Positions 8,339 to 17,601 of a stretch of 64,000 nucleotides of DNA are shown piece after piece. This stretch comes from SZAS-7 sp964514655 (lineage in GTDB: Bacteria; Chlamydiota; Chlamydiia; Chlamydiales; FEN-1388), in assembly GCA_964514655.1 (NCBI GenBank), contig CAZEQY010000014.1:15250-79249 (forward strand), written 5' to 3'. The first letter of the stretch is position 1, and every line of letters begins with the position of its first letter. The notes below the pieces were generated by a model. The model was not told the DNA's origin, did not search any database, and was given only the letters and a program-made list of their open reading frames with translations. The translations under genes were made by a program, and so were the position numbers.

Positions 8339-10948
8339 GCACCATGAGACTATATTGTTGTTCGTCACTGTGTCGGGTAGAGCTTTTGGTAGCTCCTGAC
8401 GACTTTTTACGTAGATGGCTTGGGCTTCTAGGAGTAGACGTTCTTTTTCCTGTTTCAGAGCTTTTTGGGCTCGATACGCTAATGGGATAATAGCCTTCCA
8501 TAGTTCTTTCCCAAAGGTGCCTCGTTTTACGTCAACAAGAACATCCATCCTCACATTCGCTTCAGGTTGGAGACTAACGTACTGCAAGAGGGCAAATTCC
8601 ATAGTAGCCATACCTACTTGCCTTCTCCAAAATTCGCGTTCCTTTGGCTGTTGAATGTATTCTTTAAATAGCTTGTCTAAAAGCTCCAGTCTGCCGCTGT
8701 AAGAACCTTCTGCAAACTGCTCAAGAAGCCACTTGTCAAAAAGAAGACGAAGAGGACTATCTTCTGCCGGAAGATCATCGACGTGTGTGTGTTTGGCATA
8801 TTCAATAAGCTTGGCAGTTGCGTTGGCATCCTCATCATATAGGCTTAAGGCAAGGGCGTTATAGAGGGCTGCATCTTTTTCTTCGTCTTGAAGCCCATAC
8901 AGAGGCTTTTCGGTGAGTACTAAAGTAGCGCTTTTACTATAGGCTGGAAGCTGAAGTGATTCTTCGATCAGCGTGAATGAAGTTTCTAAGCGTCTTGTAA
9001 GCCATCCGATGCGTGATGAATTGATGTTTTTTAGTAACACCTTTGCTTGTACATAGCGAAAAACTGCTTCTTTCTTGCCGTTTGTTGTTGCAAGGCAGGA
9101 GAGTACATCTGTTATTGCTTGAAGTTCCTCATGTGAAATTGTCTTTTGTTCATCATATTCTCTCAGGAGGACTTTCAAGGTTTCGTTGTGGTAGCAGGCA
9201 TCACTAAAGGCTTTAGAATAGAGTGGGTCTGTAGAAAGTATATGAATAACAGTTTCACATTCAGTATCTTCACTTTTTTCATCGGAATAGTAAAGATGTG
9301 CGATAAGACGCTTTTCAAGATAGTGAAGTACATCTTCTGGTAATGCAGGTGCGCGAAGTGAGTTTTCGCCATGAGGAAAAGGTGTTCTCCTGTAGATTGA
9401 ATTTGGCACTTGCTTTTCGCTTTCAGTTAGCTCGAGTGTTTTTCTGCCTGTTACAGAAAGTATATCTTGAAGAACCTCAGTACTTAGCCGCTGTATCCGA
9501 TCGTGAAAGCGCTTATTTTTTGCAGGATCTACTAAAGAGCATACTGCTTTTGTTGCGTTAAGAAGGTGGGTGATGGATCGTACTTTCAGATACTGGATAG
9601 TGTCAAGAAGTGCACGTACACTAGGTTTCATTGATCCAGTGGCTAAAAGAGCAAAATCCTGCAAGTAGGTGCGAGCTTCAGCGAGTTTTGCAAACTGTTT
9701 TGCCACATAAGACCAACCAGCACGTACGCTTGGAGTAAAGGCTATTTCTGATAAGGCCCTTCTTTGTTTATGGATCTCTAGCTCGATAAATGCAAGAAGT
9801 TGCTTATACTGCCCAAGTTCATCCTCAAGAGTTGCAAAACAGGTCATAAGTGATCCCTTACAGCAAACTCTAATTCGAGCCTGGATGAGTTTGACAAACT
9901 CCTGTAGGGCTTTAGCTATACTCGTAAGTTCAGAGATTTCAGGGGAGATATTTCTATATGGGCCCACAAGAGGGGCTGTTGCACCAATTTGTCCACCGCG
10001 AAATTTATCATACGATTCAAGGCTTTCAGATTTTGCTCTCTTGATAAAAGCAGCGATAAATTCCTGACTCCAGGCAGGGATAGCGTGCTGGGGTATTGGA
10101 AGTGCATGCTTTAGTGCTTCAGCGGTTGCTTGCTCCTCTAGCCGTTGAAGATGAGCGCGCTCTTGGCTCTCTTCTGGCAACGATTCACGTCTACTTAACG
10201 CAGCAAAGGCGATATATCTAAAAAGCTCTTCGACAAGTAGTGTTATCTCTTTCAAGATGATTGGCGCTTTTGTTCCAAGTTCTTGTTTTTTTGTGGCGAT
10301 ATGCTGCTTTACCTCTTCAAAAAGCACTCCAAGAGAGCTTTCGGTGGCATCTTTTGCTTCTACTTTTCGAAGCGTGTCTTTAAAGAACTTAAAGCTTTTT
10401 TCATAGCTTTCAGAATCTATTACTGTGAGAAGTTCAGCAGCTTTATGCTTCAGCGGGTGCTGCAAAAACTCTATCTTAAAAAGACGCCTTACGGCTTTTG
10501 CGATGTGCGCATCCTCTTCGATAATAGCGATATCTTGATAGCGATTTTGAGCTTTTTGTGCATCAGCTAGCATCCTGCTGTTAAGATCTCTAAGCTCTTT
10601 TGTCCAGGTTTCATGGGTTTGTACGACAACATCTTTTTGTACGCGCCTTTCATGAAGGCCCTGAAATTTTTGGTTAAGGTCTGTGGCATATTCACCCTCA
10701 GTAGCTTTAAGCACCTTGCCAAGTGTATCAAGTACTGTGTCATCAGAGGGGGGGCTTTTGTCTTTTGCGTAGGTAAACCGACGATGTGCTTTAGGGCCTT
10801 TTTCAATGTTTGCTTCGACACGAATTATCATTAATGGAGCATCCGGGTCTTCAGTTTCAGATAAGGCTGCAGCATTTACAAAGTCTTTAAACGATTCGTG
10901 AGAGGATTGTAATTGCATCCGCATTGTTGCATCGTAAACACCAAACAT
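8318..10948 (-). CDS. Long helical paralogue, subfamily A member 2 (876 aa), function unknown
   Basis: I placed the start at MFGVYD (10948) because GGAGG lies about 5 bases upstream; the open frame extends 26 codons further without a ribosome-binding site. The body is helical. Subfamily A landmarks are SIAKALQEFVKL, SVRAGWSYVAKQFAKL, LEKRLIAHLYY, LSTDPLYSKAF, ALALSLYDEDA, DDLPAEDSPLRLLFDKWLL, and FWRRQVGMATMEFALL near the C-terminus. These align by eye with the genes at 88, 15376 and 17602. A run of seven G's on the plus strand (10748-10754) lies in the coding region. The gene diverges from 11054 and converges with 6170. Confidence 0.85.
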   Translation of the reverse strand: MFGVYDATMRMQLQSSHESFKDFVNAAALSETEDPDAPLMIIRVEANIEKGPKAHRRFTYAKDKSPPSDDTVLDTLGKVLKATEGEYATDLNQKFQGLHERRVQKDVVVQTHETWTKELRDLNSRMLADAQKAQNRYQDIAIIEEDAHIAKAVRRLFKIEFLQHPLKHKAAELLTVIDSESYEKSFKFFKDTLRKVEAKDATESSLGVLFEEVKQHIATKKQELGTKAPIILKEITLLVEELFRYIAFAALSRRESLPEESQERAHLQRLEEQATAEALKHALPIPQHAIPAWSQEFIAAFIKRAKSESLESYDKFRGGQIGATAPLVGPYRNISPEISELTSIAKALQEFVKLIQARIRVCCKGSLMTCFATLEDELGQYKQLLAFIELEIHKQRRALSEIAFTPSVRAGWSYVAKQFAKLAEARTYLQDFALLATGSMKPSVRALLDTIQYLKVRSITHLLNATKAVCSLVDPAKNKRFHDRIQRLSTEVLQDILSVTGRKTLELTESEKQVPNSIYRRTPFPHGENSLRAPALPEDVLHYLEKRLIAHLYYSDEKSEDTECETVIHILSTDPLYSKAFSDACYHNETLKVLLREYDEQKTISHEELQAITDVLSCLATTNGKKEAVFRYVQAKVLLKNINSSRIGWLTRRLETSFTLIEESLQLPAYSKSATLVLTEKPLYGLQDEEKDAALYNALALSLYDEDANATAKLIEYAKHTHVDDLPAEDSPLRLLFDKWLLEQFAEGSYSGRLELLDKLFKEYIQQPKEREFWRRQVGMATMEFALLQYVSLQPEANVRMDVLVDVKRGTFGKELWKAIIPLAYRAQKALKQEKERLLLEAQAIYVKSRQELPKALPDTVTNNNIVSWCLLNGFR

Positions 10949-10987
10949 AGCCGTCCTCCATTTTCTTAACTGTGTATCACAAGAGCT

Positions 10988-11017
10988 ATTAAAATGCTTG
11001 ACTTTACATCTCGTCAA
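10988..11017. promoter_or_regulatory. Putative divergent promoter with facing -35 boxes
   Basis: In the 105-bp gap between the divergent paralogues, TTGACT (10998-11003, plus) and TTGACG (minus, 11017-11012) form an inverted pair CTTGAC/GTCAAG. For the minus-strand gene, TTTAAT (10993-10988) lies 18 bases downstream of TTGACG, a reasonable sigma-70-type arrangement. The plus-strand -10 (GTACAT at spacing 17) is weak. This is read from motif likeness only. Confidence 0.35.
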
Positions 11018-11053
11018 GGAGTACATCGTTAAGCAATAGAAAGAGGAAATTCT

Positions 11054-13138
11054 ATGTCAGTACGAGTTGAAATTCGGGCTCCGGGTCAAGGTGATACCAT
11101 TTGTAGGCCTATTGATAAAAAGCTGCGTCAGGCAAGATCAAGCCTTACTCAGCTTGTACAAGAGCTTACTTCGTTAGAGTATACCTTCAAGTGGTCCGGT
11201 ACTGTAGACTATGCAAGACTTGCAGCGTGCGAGGAAAATGTGCAGGTGCTTGTGGCAAAAAGTTTTGGCCCTACAGGCTATCACAATGAGATGGCAACAC
11301 TTGATGAGTTTTTAGAAGCAAAGAGGCTTGAACTTGAGATCATGCGGGTTCAAGCAGCTGTTAAAAGGCTTAAACAGCCTATTAATCTTGACAAGCTCAA
11401 GGCATATGAAAAGGAAGTTCCTGAGGTTTTAGAACAAGAGGAGGAAGAGATCTCTTCTCCCAGAAAACCGGAATATGGCCTTTGGCACCATGTTCCAAGG
11501 CATCTAACTGCCTACCAGACCGGGCTTAGTAAAGTGTGGAGTGATCCCTATGACAATACGACAAAAGTGGCAACTGCTTTAGAAAAGCTAGTAGGTCAAA
11601 AAATCTGGAGGTTTATAGACCAGCTTGATGCATCGCTTGATGATTTTTGTTTGTGGGATCTACAGCCAAATGATGACATAGGGTTACGAGATAAACGAGA
11701 AGCATTTGAGAAGCTGTACGTAAATTTTAGAGGGCTGAATCGGTCGGTTGGAGTTCTTAATGATGGATTAACTCCCTATCTTCGTACTTTTATTCACGGA
11801 ATCGCTTTTACGTTAGTGTCGGCAAAAAGTAGACTTACAAGATTGCAAGCATGCTCTCAAGAGCAGGCATTTGCAACGCTTGCTGTGATACAAAGTGCAA
11901 AAAAGGCATTAGGGCAAGAGCGCGATGTAGTAGCTTTTTATAGCATGCATAAAAAGCTACAAGAAGCAAAAGAGTATGAATATACCCCTAGCCAGTTTGA
12001 CCGCTTTTTACAGCGTACACATAAAGAGCTTGCAAGACTTATTGCAAATGCTCGCTTTGAGCTTGATGAAGATGCAAAGCTTGTTCCTGCGAAAATTCTT
12101 CGTAAAGGCTATTTGCAAGACCATGTAAGGCAAGGCATGCCGCCAGAAATTGTGAGGTATCTTGCCAACAAAATGGTTCATAGCCTTGTACATGGTCATA
12201 TTGATATGGAGCTTGAGCTTGCGCGGTATGCGATACAGATTGATCCTTTGCTGCAAAGTCACTACTTCTACAAACTTGCATCACTTAAAGGCGTAATTGA
12301 AGCTTATGATCAGATGGTTCAAGCAAAGAGGGCAACCATTCTTCAAGATCTGCCACGAGCCTGTTCGATTGCTTGTGAAGCCCTGTCAGTGACAGATATT
12401 TATGGGTATGCACGCTGTATGGAGCGCATGTTGAGAGAGGCTCCTAGCTTTTCAGAAGAATCAAGGCCTCTTCTTGGCGTATTGGGCCGCTACATACAAA
12501 GAGAGGGCTATCCGGTAGTCTTGCCGCTAGTTGATGTTGCAGCTATGAGGCACTGGGCAGTATTTAAGCCTGTAGATCTATTTAAGCAGCTATCACTAGT
12601 AGGTGATTATGTGACAGGTACCACCCAGCAGTTCTTTGAGTCGCTTGTTTTTCGTCTTGTATGCTCGGCTATGTATGGGCCGCCGATTGAAAAGATAATA
12701 GGTCAGCTGCAGCTTTCTGGGTTCTATAATTTGAGCGAATATCAGAGCTATATGATGCAGCTATCGCCCCATGTGAGAGAATTGATTAATCAAAACTCAA
12801 TCAACAAACTGCTAGCCTATAGCCCTATGCTGGATACAGAAAAGCGTGGCATACTCACAGATGTTGAGATGAAATTTTTTGAAGAGGGGCCGATAAAAGC
12901 ACTTTTTGCAGGGTCGTTAAATGGGGCTGATGTGCCGCTCTGGCTATTGCCGCTCGTGAAGATGGAGCGTGTATTGCAGGTGGTGGGTGAGCACTCTGTT
13001 ACAGAACGACTAAAGAAACGGTGGAAAGATCAAGAGTTTGACCGCTGGATAGCTGAAGACCTTCCTCAAGGTTCTAGCGTAGATGAAAAAGTAGTGCAAG
13101 AATATAGGAAACAGCTGCTTCAGGCAGTAAAAGGATAG
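11054..13138 (+). CDS. Long helical paralogue, subfamily B member 3 (694 aa), function unknown
   Basis: The start ATG follows AGAGGAAA at good spacing. The protein is helical and has no signal peptide. The subfamily B core is degenerate but traceable: GLWHHVPRHLTAYQ near residue 140 (equivalent to FWKxAP...YQ in the other members), EIVRYLANKMVHSLVH, IDPLLQSHYF, RLVCSAMYGPPIEK and a C-terminal EGPIKALF. A Glu-rich linker (EEEE near residue 128) precedes the motif. The next gene starts 3 bases after the stop, so they form an operon. No function can be assigned. Confidence 0.85.
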   Translation: MSVRVEIRAPGQGDTICRPIDKKLRQARSSLTQLVQELTSLEYTFKWSGTVDYARLAACEENVQVLVAKSFGPTGYHNEMATLDEFLEAKRLELEIMRVQAAVKRLKQPINLDKLKAYEKEVPEVLEQEEEEISSPRKPEYGLWHHVPRHLTAYQTGLSKVWSDPYDNTTKVATALEKLVGQKIWRFIDQLDASLDDFCLWDLQPNDDIGLRDKREAFEKLYVNFRGLNRSVGVLNDGLTPYLRTFIHGIAFTLVSAKSRLTRLQACSQEQAFATLAVIQSAKKALGQERDVVAFYSMHKKLQEAKEYEYTPSQFDRFLQRTHKELARLIANARFELDEDAKLVPAKILRKGYLQDHVRQGMPPEIVRYLANKMVHSLVHGHIDMELELARYAIQIDPLLQSHYFYKLASLKGVIEAYDQMVQAKRATILQDLPRACSIACEALSVTDIYGYARCMERMLREAPSFSEESRPLLGVLGRYIQREGYPVVLPLVDVAAMRHWAVFKPVDLFKQLSLVGDYVTGTTQQFFESLVFRLVCSAMYGPPIEKIIGQLQLSGFYNLSEYQSYMMQLSPHVRELINQNSINKLLAYSPMLDTEKRGILTDVEMKFFEEGPIKALFAGSLNGADVPLWLLPLVKMERVLQVVGEHSVTERLKKRWKDQEFDRWIAEDLPQGSSVDEKVVQEYRKQLLQAVKG

Positions 13139-13141
13139 TCC

Positions 13142-15379
13142 ATGGAAGCTGTAGGATCATTTTATGGTAGTAATCAGCATATAGCTCTTCAGAAGTTTAC
13201 TCAAAAACTTGCTAAGGTAGAAGCAGGCGGAAGCAAGCTCTATGGCTATAAGGGTGTTTATGATGCATTCTTGGGGGTAGAAGAAAGGGGCCAGCTTGTG
13301 CAGCTTATGCAAAAGATGCAGGCTCTTGCAGTGCAGGTGCTACAGCGTGAAAAGCAAGAAGAGCGAAGAAAAGCCTATGAAGGTGCCCTATATTTAGAAG
13401 CTAAAGCGGCCTTTGAAACAGTAAAAAGACGCTGGGGTGAAGCAGTCCTTGCTCCTTGCGAGGATGAACTACAGGTATTTAGAGAAGAGCTCAGGCAATT
13501 TCTTGATGTTTTTGCTAGCCACATGGCGCTTCCGGCAGTTACAAAAGTAGAGCGGCTTACAATGCGTGCTGTGGTAACGCTTGACCGAACGCGTATAGAC
13601 ATCATGCGGGTGAGGCTTGCAAGTTTGTCTGCAGATGCCCCTGAGATGGCTGTTCTTGTGCAACTTCGCGAGCAAATTTGTCAAAAGCTAAAAAAACCGC
13701 TCGAAAAGCCTGCCCAGATGCCCCAAATCCATCCTGAGCCTGTTATGGCTCTTCTTGAGCTAAGAGTGCGCACTCTTAAGGAGGGCATAGGGAAACTTGT
13801 GAAGATAGAGGTCTCACCTGTTGTTTATGAATATCACCTTGGCACATATATACAGCTTGTAGAAGATATTGAGACTATTAGAAATAGCCGTTCAAAGTTT
13901 ACTCAAGAGCATATCGAGGATCATTGTAAGCTTCACGCACTTGAAGAGGAACTGGTTGTGGTGCGAGGTCTTTTTCGTTTGGTAAAGAAGATGCAAGAGC
14001 CAGCGCTTGCTCAGGCCATTAAAGCTATGGGGGCATTTTTAGAAGTGCAGGATCAAGCATCGCTTGATGCTGCAACTACCTATTTTGAAGCGGGCCGCAT
14101 GTTGGAAGAGGTGCAGCTAAAACCTAAAAAGCAGTCAAAATGGAGCACCTATATACATAGCACCTTTGATGTGATTAAAAAGCGCTATCAGATGGAGCTT
14201 GGGCAGGCTCTTATACTTTCTAGCAAGGATACATGCACATGGACAAACCTTGTTGATAAAAATGTGGCCTGCACTGAACAAGAGGTGAAAACCTATGTTG
14301 CAAGACGTGCTGCAATGGCTCTATATGGCGATAAAAAGGCCGTTGACATTGGTCTTGAGCTTGTCCTTTATGCATTAAAAAATGACCCTGCTTATAAAAA
14401 GCTTTATGATGCATGTAGAGCTATGCAGGTGTGTAAGAGCTACGAAAGTCTGTTTCAGCTTAGAAGGTCTGATGCTCTTTTGAGTAGAGCGTTTGGCGTG
14501 TTGTCCCTTATTTATAGAGCCCATAGAGCTGCGCACGACCCTTTAGCTTACATCGAAGCTTGGCAGCGCTACATCGAATTTGCGCGCGAGGAGCCACTTC
14601 CTCTTGTTAAAGATGAGCATGAAGCACTTGTGAGCTTTTTATTTAGTAAGCTTAAAGCCCTAGCTGAAGGGGATGACTACATATCACTTTATGGTGATTT
14701 TTCTACAAAGTCTCTTGCGGACTTTTTACGAGAAGGCAACTTTATTTCGATGTTTCGCTCTAGAACATATTCTGAAACGCGCGAATGGCAGCATGTTGGC
14801 GAGAACGTAGAAGAATATTTGGTCTTTGAGAGCTTTTTGACAAGAGTGCTTGCAGCATGTCTCTATAGTAACGATCAAGAAGAACGAGCAGTCGCCCAAA
14901 CTTTATTTAGCCAGTTTATCGAAGATGATCAGTATAAAAAACATAAAAAGAACCTCTCAGGTCCTACAAAAGACCTTATCTACGCAAACACCATGCGGAC
15001 GCTTCTTACTACCGAACGGCCCCTTGGCCCTAAAGAGCAAAAGTTCTTTTTTTATGGGCGAGCAGCGGACGTTCTTACTACCCCTATCTTTCAGCTTTCG
15101 CATATACAGGTTCATAGGGCCCTATTTTGCAGGGTAAAAGAGGAGCGATCTAAAGGCCTTGAGCAAGGTGAATTTACAACCTTTGTGCGCAGCCGCCTGC
15201 TGGAGAGATTTGATAAGTGGTACGAGCGTCATATGCGAGCAGCAGCCACAAACCCCCAGCTTGTAACTCAATTTCTAGCAGCCCAAAGCTCCCAAAATTC
15301 ACTCGTCCCCAATTTCCCAAACTCCCTCACCACCGACGCCGTGCTCCTAAACCTCATTCTCCCGCTACTCTTACGTTAA
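13142..15379 (+). CDS. Long helical paralogue, subfamily B member 4 (745 aa), function unknown
   Basis: It starts 3 bases after the previous stop with AAGGA upstream. The protein is highly charged and helical. Shared elements include VKTYVARRAAMALYG, LVLYALKNDPAYKKLY, FGVLSLIYRAHR, VLAACLYSNDQEER and TKDLIYANTMRTLL; the last is nearly identical to LFYLNTMRKLV in member 2. The C-terminus ends in a hydrophobic leucine-rich tail (LLNLILPLLLR) that the other members lack. The 3' end overlaps the minus-strand gene by 4 bases. No enzymatic motif is seen. Confidence 0.85.
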   Translation: MEAVGSFYGSNQHIALQKFTQKLAKVEAGGSKLYGYKGVYDAFLGVEERGQLVQLMQKMQALAVQVLQREKQEERRKAYEGALYLEAKAAFETVKRRWGEAVLAPCEDELQVFREELRQFLDVFASHMALPAVTKVERLTMRAVVTLDRTRIDIMRVRLASLSADAPEMAVLVQLREQICQKLKKPLEKPAQMPQIHPEPVMALLELRVRTLKEGIGKLVKIEVSPVVYEYHLGTYIQLVEDIETIRNSRSKFTQEHIEDHCKLHALEEELVVVRGLFRLVKKMQEPALAQAIKAMGAFLEVQDQASLDAATTYFEAGRMLEEVQLKPKKQSKWSTYIHSTFDVIKKRYQMELGQALILSSKDTCTWTNLVDKNVACTEQEVKTYVARRAAMALYGDKKAVDIGLELVLYALKNDPAYKKLYDACRAMQVCKSYESLFQLRRSDALLSRAFGVLSLIYRAHRAAHDPLAYIEAWQRYIEFAREEPLPLVKDEHEALVSFLFSKLKALAEGDDYISLYGDFSTKSLADFLREGNFISMFRSRTYSETREWQHVGENVEEYLVFESFLTRVLAACLYSNDQEERAVAQTLFSQFIEDDQYKKHKKNLSGPTKDLIYANTMRTLLTTERPLGPKEQKFFFYGRAADVLTTPIFQLSHIQVHRALFCRVKEERSKGLEQGEFTTFVRSRLLERFDKWYERHMRAAATNPQLVTQFLAAQSSQNSLVPNFPNSLTTDAVLLNLILPLLLR

Positions 15380-17553
15380 AGGTGAACAAGGCGTAGCATT
15401 TCTTCGTAGATGAGGACGGCAAAGTCGAGGTGCGTTTGGGGGTTTACCTTTGTTGCAAGGGGGAGGTTTTCTTCGCCGATAGCTTGTTTTGCCTCTTCTA
15501 TAAGTATAGTGGCTTGCTCTTTTTGAGCGTTGGCGAGTTGTCGGTAGCGTTCTATGACCTTAGTCCATGTGTCAAAATGGGCATTTTGTCTTGCGGCTTC
15601 TAGGTGATAGGTAGTATCTCCTTTTGAAAATAGATAAAGTAGCTCTTCCATGTAGCCAAGGCCAAACTGCTTTACCCATACTGTTCTATCGTTTAGGTAG
15701 GACTCAAAAAACGAGGATAGAAGTTTTTTTTCTATCGGAAGTAGTTGTGTATACGGCGCCTGTTTGAGGCGGTTTTTAAGGAGCCATGTGGTGAAGAGTA
15801 TATGTTTCGGAATATGCGGCTCATCACCTTGTAGATGCTGGAGAATAAGTGTGTTGGCCTGGATTTGATCAGGATCTCTTGGGCTAAATAGGGCAGTCGT
15901 TAGCAGCTCGTAAAGAGGCTCTTGTTCTATGTTCTGAACAGCAACATGTTCTTGTCGATAGGTCTGTAGTCGATCATGTAGCAAGTCTACAAGGTGCTTT
16001 CGTGCCCGATTCATGCTATGTGATAGGGTTTGAGCTTCTGCATAGCGTAGCTGCTCTTCATCTGGTAATTGGTATGGCCGTGGAATAAGCAAGGAAATAC
16101 CTTGTTTAAGAAGGTATAGATCGTGAAAGTCTGCTTCGGTGCGAAAGAGATTTTGGTAGTGTGATGCAAGCTCGCGAAATTCTGTATGTGTGTTGCATAT
16201 GCCTTGGAACCATTCTGAATAGAGCGGATCGTTCTTTGCGATGAAAAATGCAAGGTCAAATTTTGCATCCCTTGTGGTCCTGTCAAAGTGGACGTGGCGT
16301 ACAAGGCCCTTTAGCAAGTAGGTTTTTATGGCGTCATCGGCTTTAGCATTTGTGAGTAGCTTGCCAAGGGTTTGAGCTTCAATGTCAGATAATTCTAACG
16401 CTCTTTTGTGGGTTGTTGCAAGGCATTGGTCAACAAGTTTGTAGATGCGAACGCGGGGGCCATCTTCTCCTTTTACAGGAGCTCTAAGGGCTGATGCTGC
16501 ACCAATTGCCTCTATAAGTTGTGTGAGGGTAGGATAGGGGTTTTGTAGATATACTGTCAGCTTGTGAACAGCGTTCATACCAAACCGATATGTTGAAGTA
16601 GTGAGCTCTGATAGATCCTTAAGCAAGCACCTGAGGCGGCCAATTTCTTTGGTAAGAAAAGAGAGGCTATTCCAGCGAGCAAATGATGTTTCTCTAAGAG
16701 GTTTTCCCTTTAGTTTCTGCTTGTCTTGTGCGACTAGCCACTCAAGGCCTTCAAGGAGTGTTCGGCAAGTCTTTTCAGTGCTTTCGGCTCTATCGCGTGT
16801 GATTGTATGCGTGACAAAGGAATCTCGGCAAGATCGAATATCTGACTCTAGCTGCACGAGTGCCTTTGCTTTTGCCTGAAATCTAGCTTTGTCTTTACGT
16901 AGAGGGTGATCTGAGGCAAGTATAGAAGCTTTATTTGCTTCGACAAATCGTGTAGCTTGAGTTATTACATCCTCTTGCGGACTTTGCCCAGCCGGGATGG
17001 TGATGCGTTGTTTAAGACGAGCGAGGCTATCATCCTGAGTAGCAGCATTTGTTGCCTGCTGCAGGATGCCCAATAGCTCGTTATAAAGCCGTCGACATTC
17101 TGCTTCTACGTCAGGGTCTTGGTTATATATGATTTCGCTATAGGTCTCTGAAGCTTTGCGAGCAAGCGTGACAAGGTCAGGGGCTTTCTTTTTTATCTCT
17201 ATAACTGTTTCGCTATAAAGAGTAAGAGTTGATTGAACAGCTTTACTCGTATGAAGCTTGTAGAGGCTTTTTAAGCGCTCTTCCAAGCTAGATAGTGTAA
17301 GATCCTGCGAGACGATTTCAGTTATGCGTGCTGCCATCCTGTCAAAGTCTTGTATGTCAGAGGCCGTTTCGTGGGCATGAACAAGCCTTACTTTTGTGCG
17401 GGCTATTGCTTCTGTGATCTCATCAAATGGCGGATCGCTCTTCAGTAATTTGTCTTGAATTGCTTTTATAGCAACCTGTGAATCAGTTGGAGGGTATGGG
17501 GGATGTTCTGTCCGAGTAAAAAGCCGTGGTCCATGTGCGACGAGCATTGCCAT
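15376..17553 (-). CDS. Long helical paralogue, subfamily A member 3 (725 aa), function unknown
   Basis: I chose the ATG at 17553 (MAMLVAHGP) because AAGAGG precedes it by about 9 bases; an upstream in-frame ATG at 17583 has no ribosome-binding site. Subfamily A landmarks are KAKALVQLESDI, YLLKGLVRHVHF, IAKNDPLYSEWFQ, PLYELLTTALFSPRD, LFTTWLLKNRL, LLSSFFESYL, WVKQFGLGYMEELLYLF and FDTWTKVIERYRQL. The 785-aa gene lies immediately upstream on the same strand, 49 bases away, making a tandem A-A pair. Function unknown. Confidence 0.85.
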   Translation of the reverse strand: MAMLVAHGPRLFTRTEHPPYPPTDSQVAIKAIQDKLLKSDPPFDEITEAIARTKVRLVHAHETASDIQDFDRMAARITEIVSQDLTLSSLEERLKSLYKLHTSKAVQSTLTLYSETVIEIKKKAPDLVTLARKASETYSEIIYNQDPDVEAECRRLYNELLGILQQATNAATQDDSLARLKQRITIPAGQSPQEDVITQATRFVEANKASILASDHPLRKDKARFQAKAKALVQLESDIRSCRDSFVTHTITRDRAESTEKTCRTLLEGLEWLVAQDKQKLKGKPLRETSFARWNSLSFLTKEIGRLRCLLKDLSELTTSTYRFGMNAVHKLTVYLQNPYPTLTQLIEAIGAASALRAPVKGEDGPRVRIYKLVDQCLATTHKRALELSDIEAQTLGKLLTNAKADDAIKTYLLKGLVRHVHFDRTTRDAKFDLAFFIAKNDPLYSEWFQGICNTHTEFRELASHYQNLFRTEADFHDLYLLKQGISLLIPRPYQLPDEEQLRYAEAQTLSHSMNRARKHLVDLLHDRLQTYRQEHVAVQNIEQEPLYELLTTALFSPRDPDQIQANTLILQHLQGDEPHIPKHILFTTWLLKNRLKQAPYTQLLPIEKKLLSSFFESYLNDRTVWVKQFGLGYMEELLYLFSKGDTTYHLEAARQNAHFDTWTKVIERYRQLANAQKEQATILIEEAKQAIGEENLPLATKVNPQTHLDFAVLIYEEMLRLVHL

Positions 17554-17601
17554 GAGCGTATACCTCTTGTTACATCTACTCATTTATGTAGTTCGTCGAA
17601 T

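Noticed and set aside
10748..10754. Run of seven G's within subfamily A member 2 as a phase-variation site
   Set aside because: Seven is short for slippage and the run encodes a plain Pro-Pro in an intact frame.
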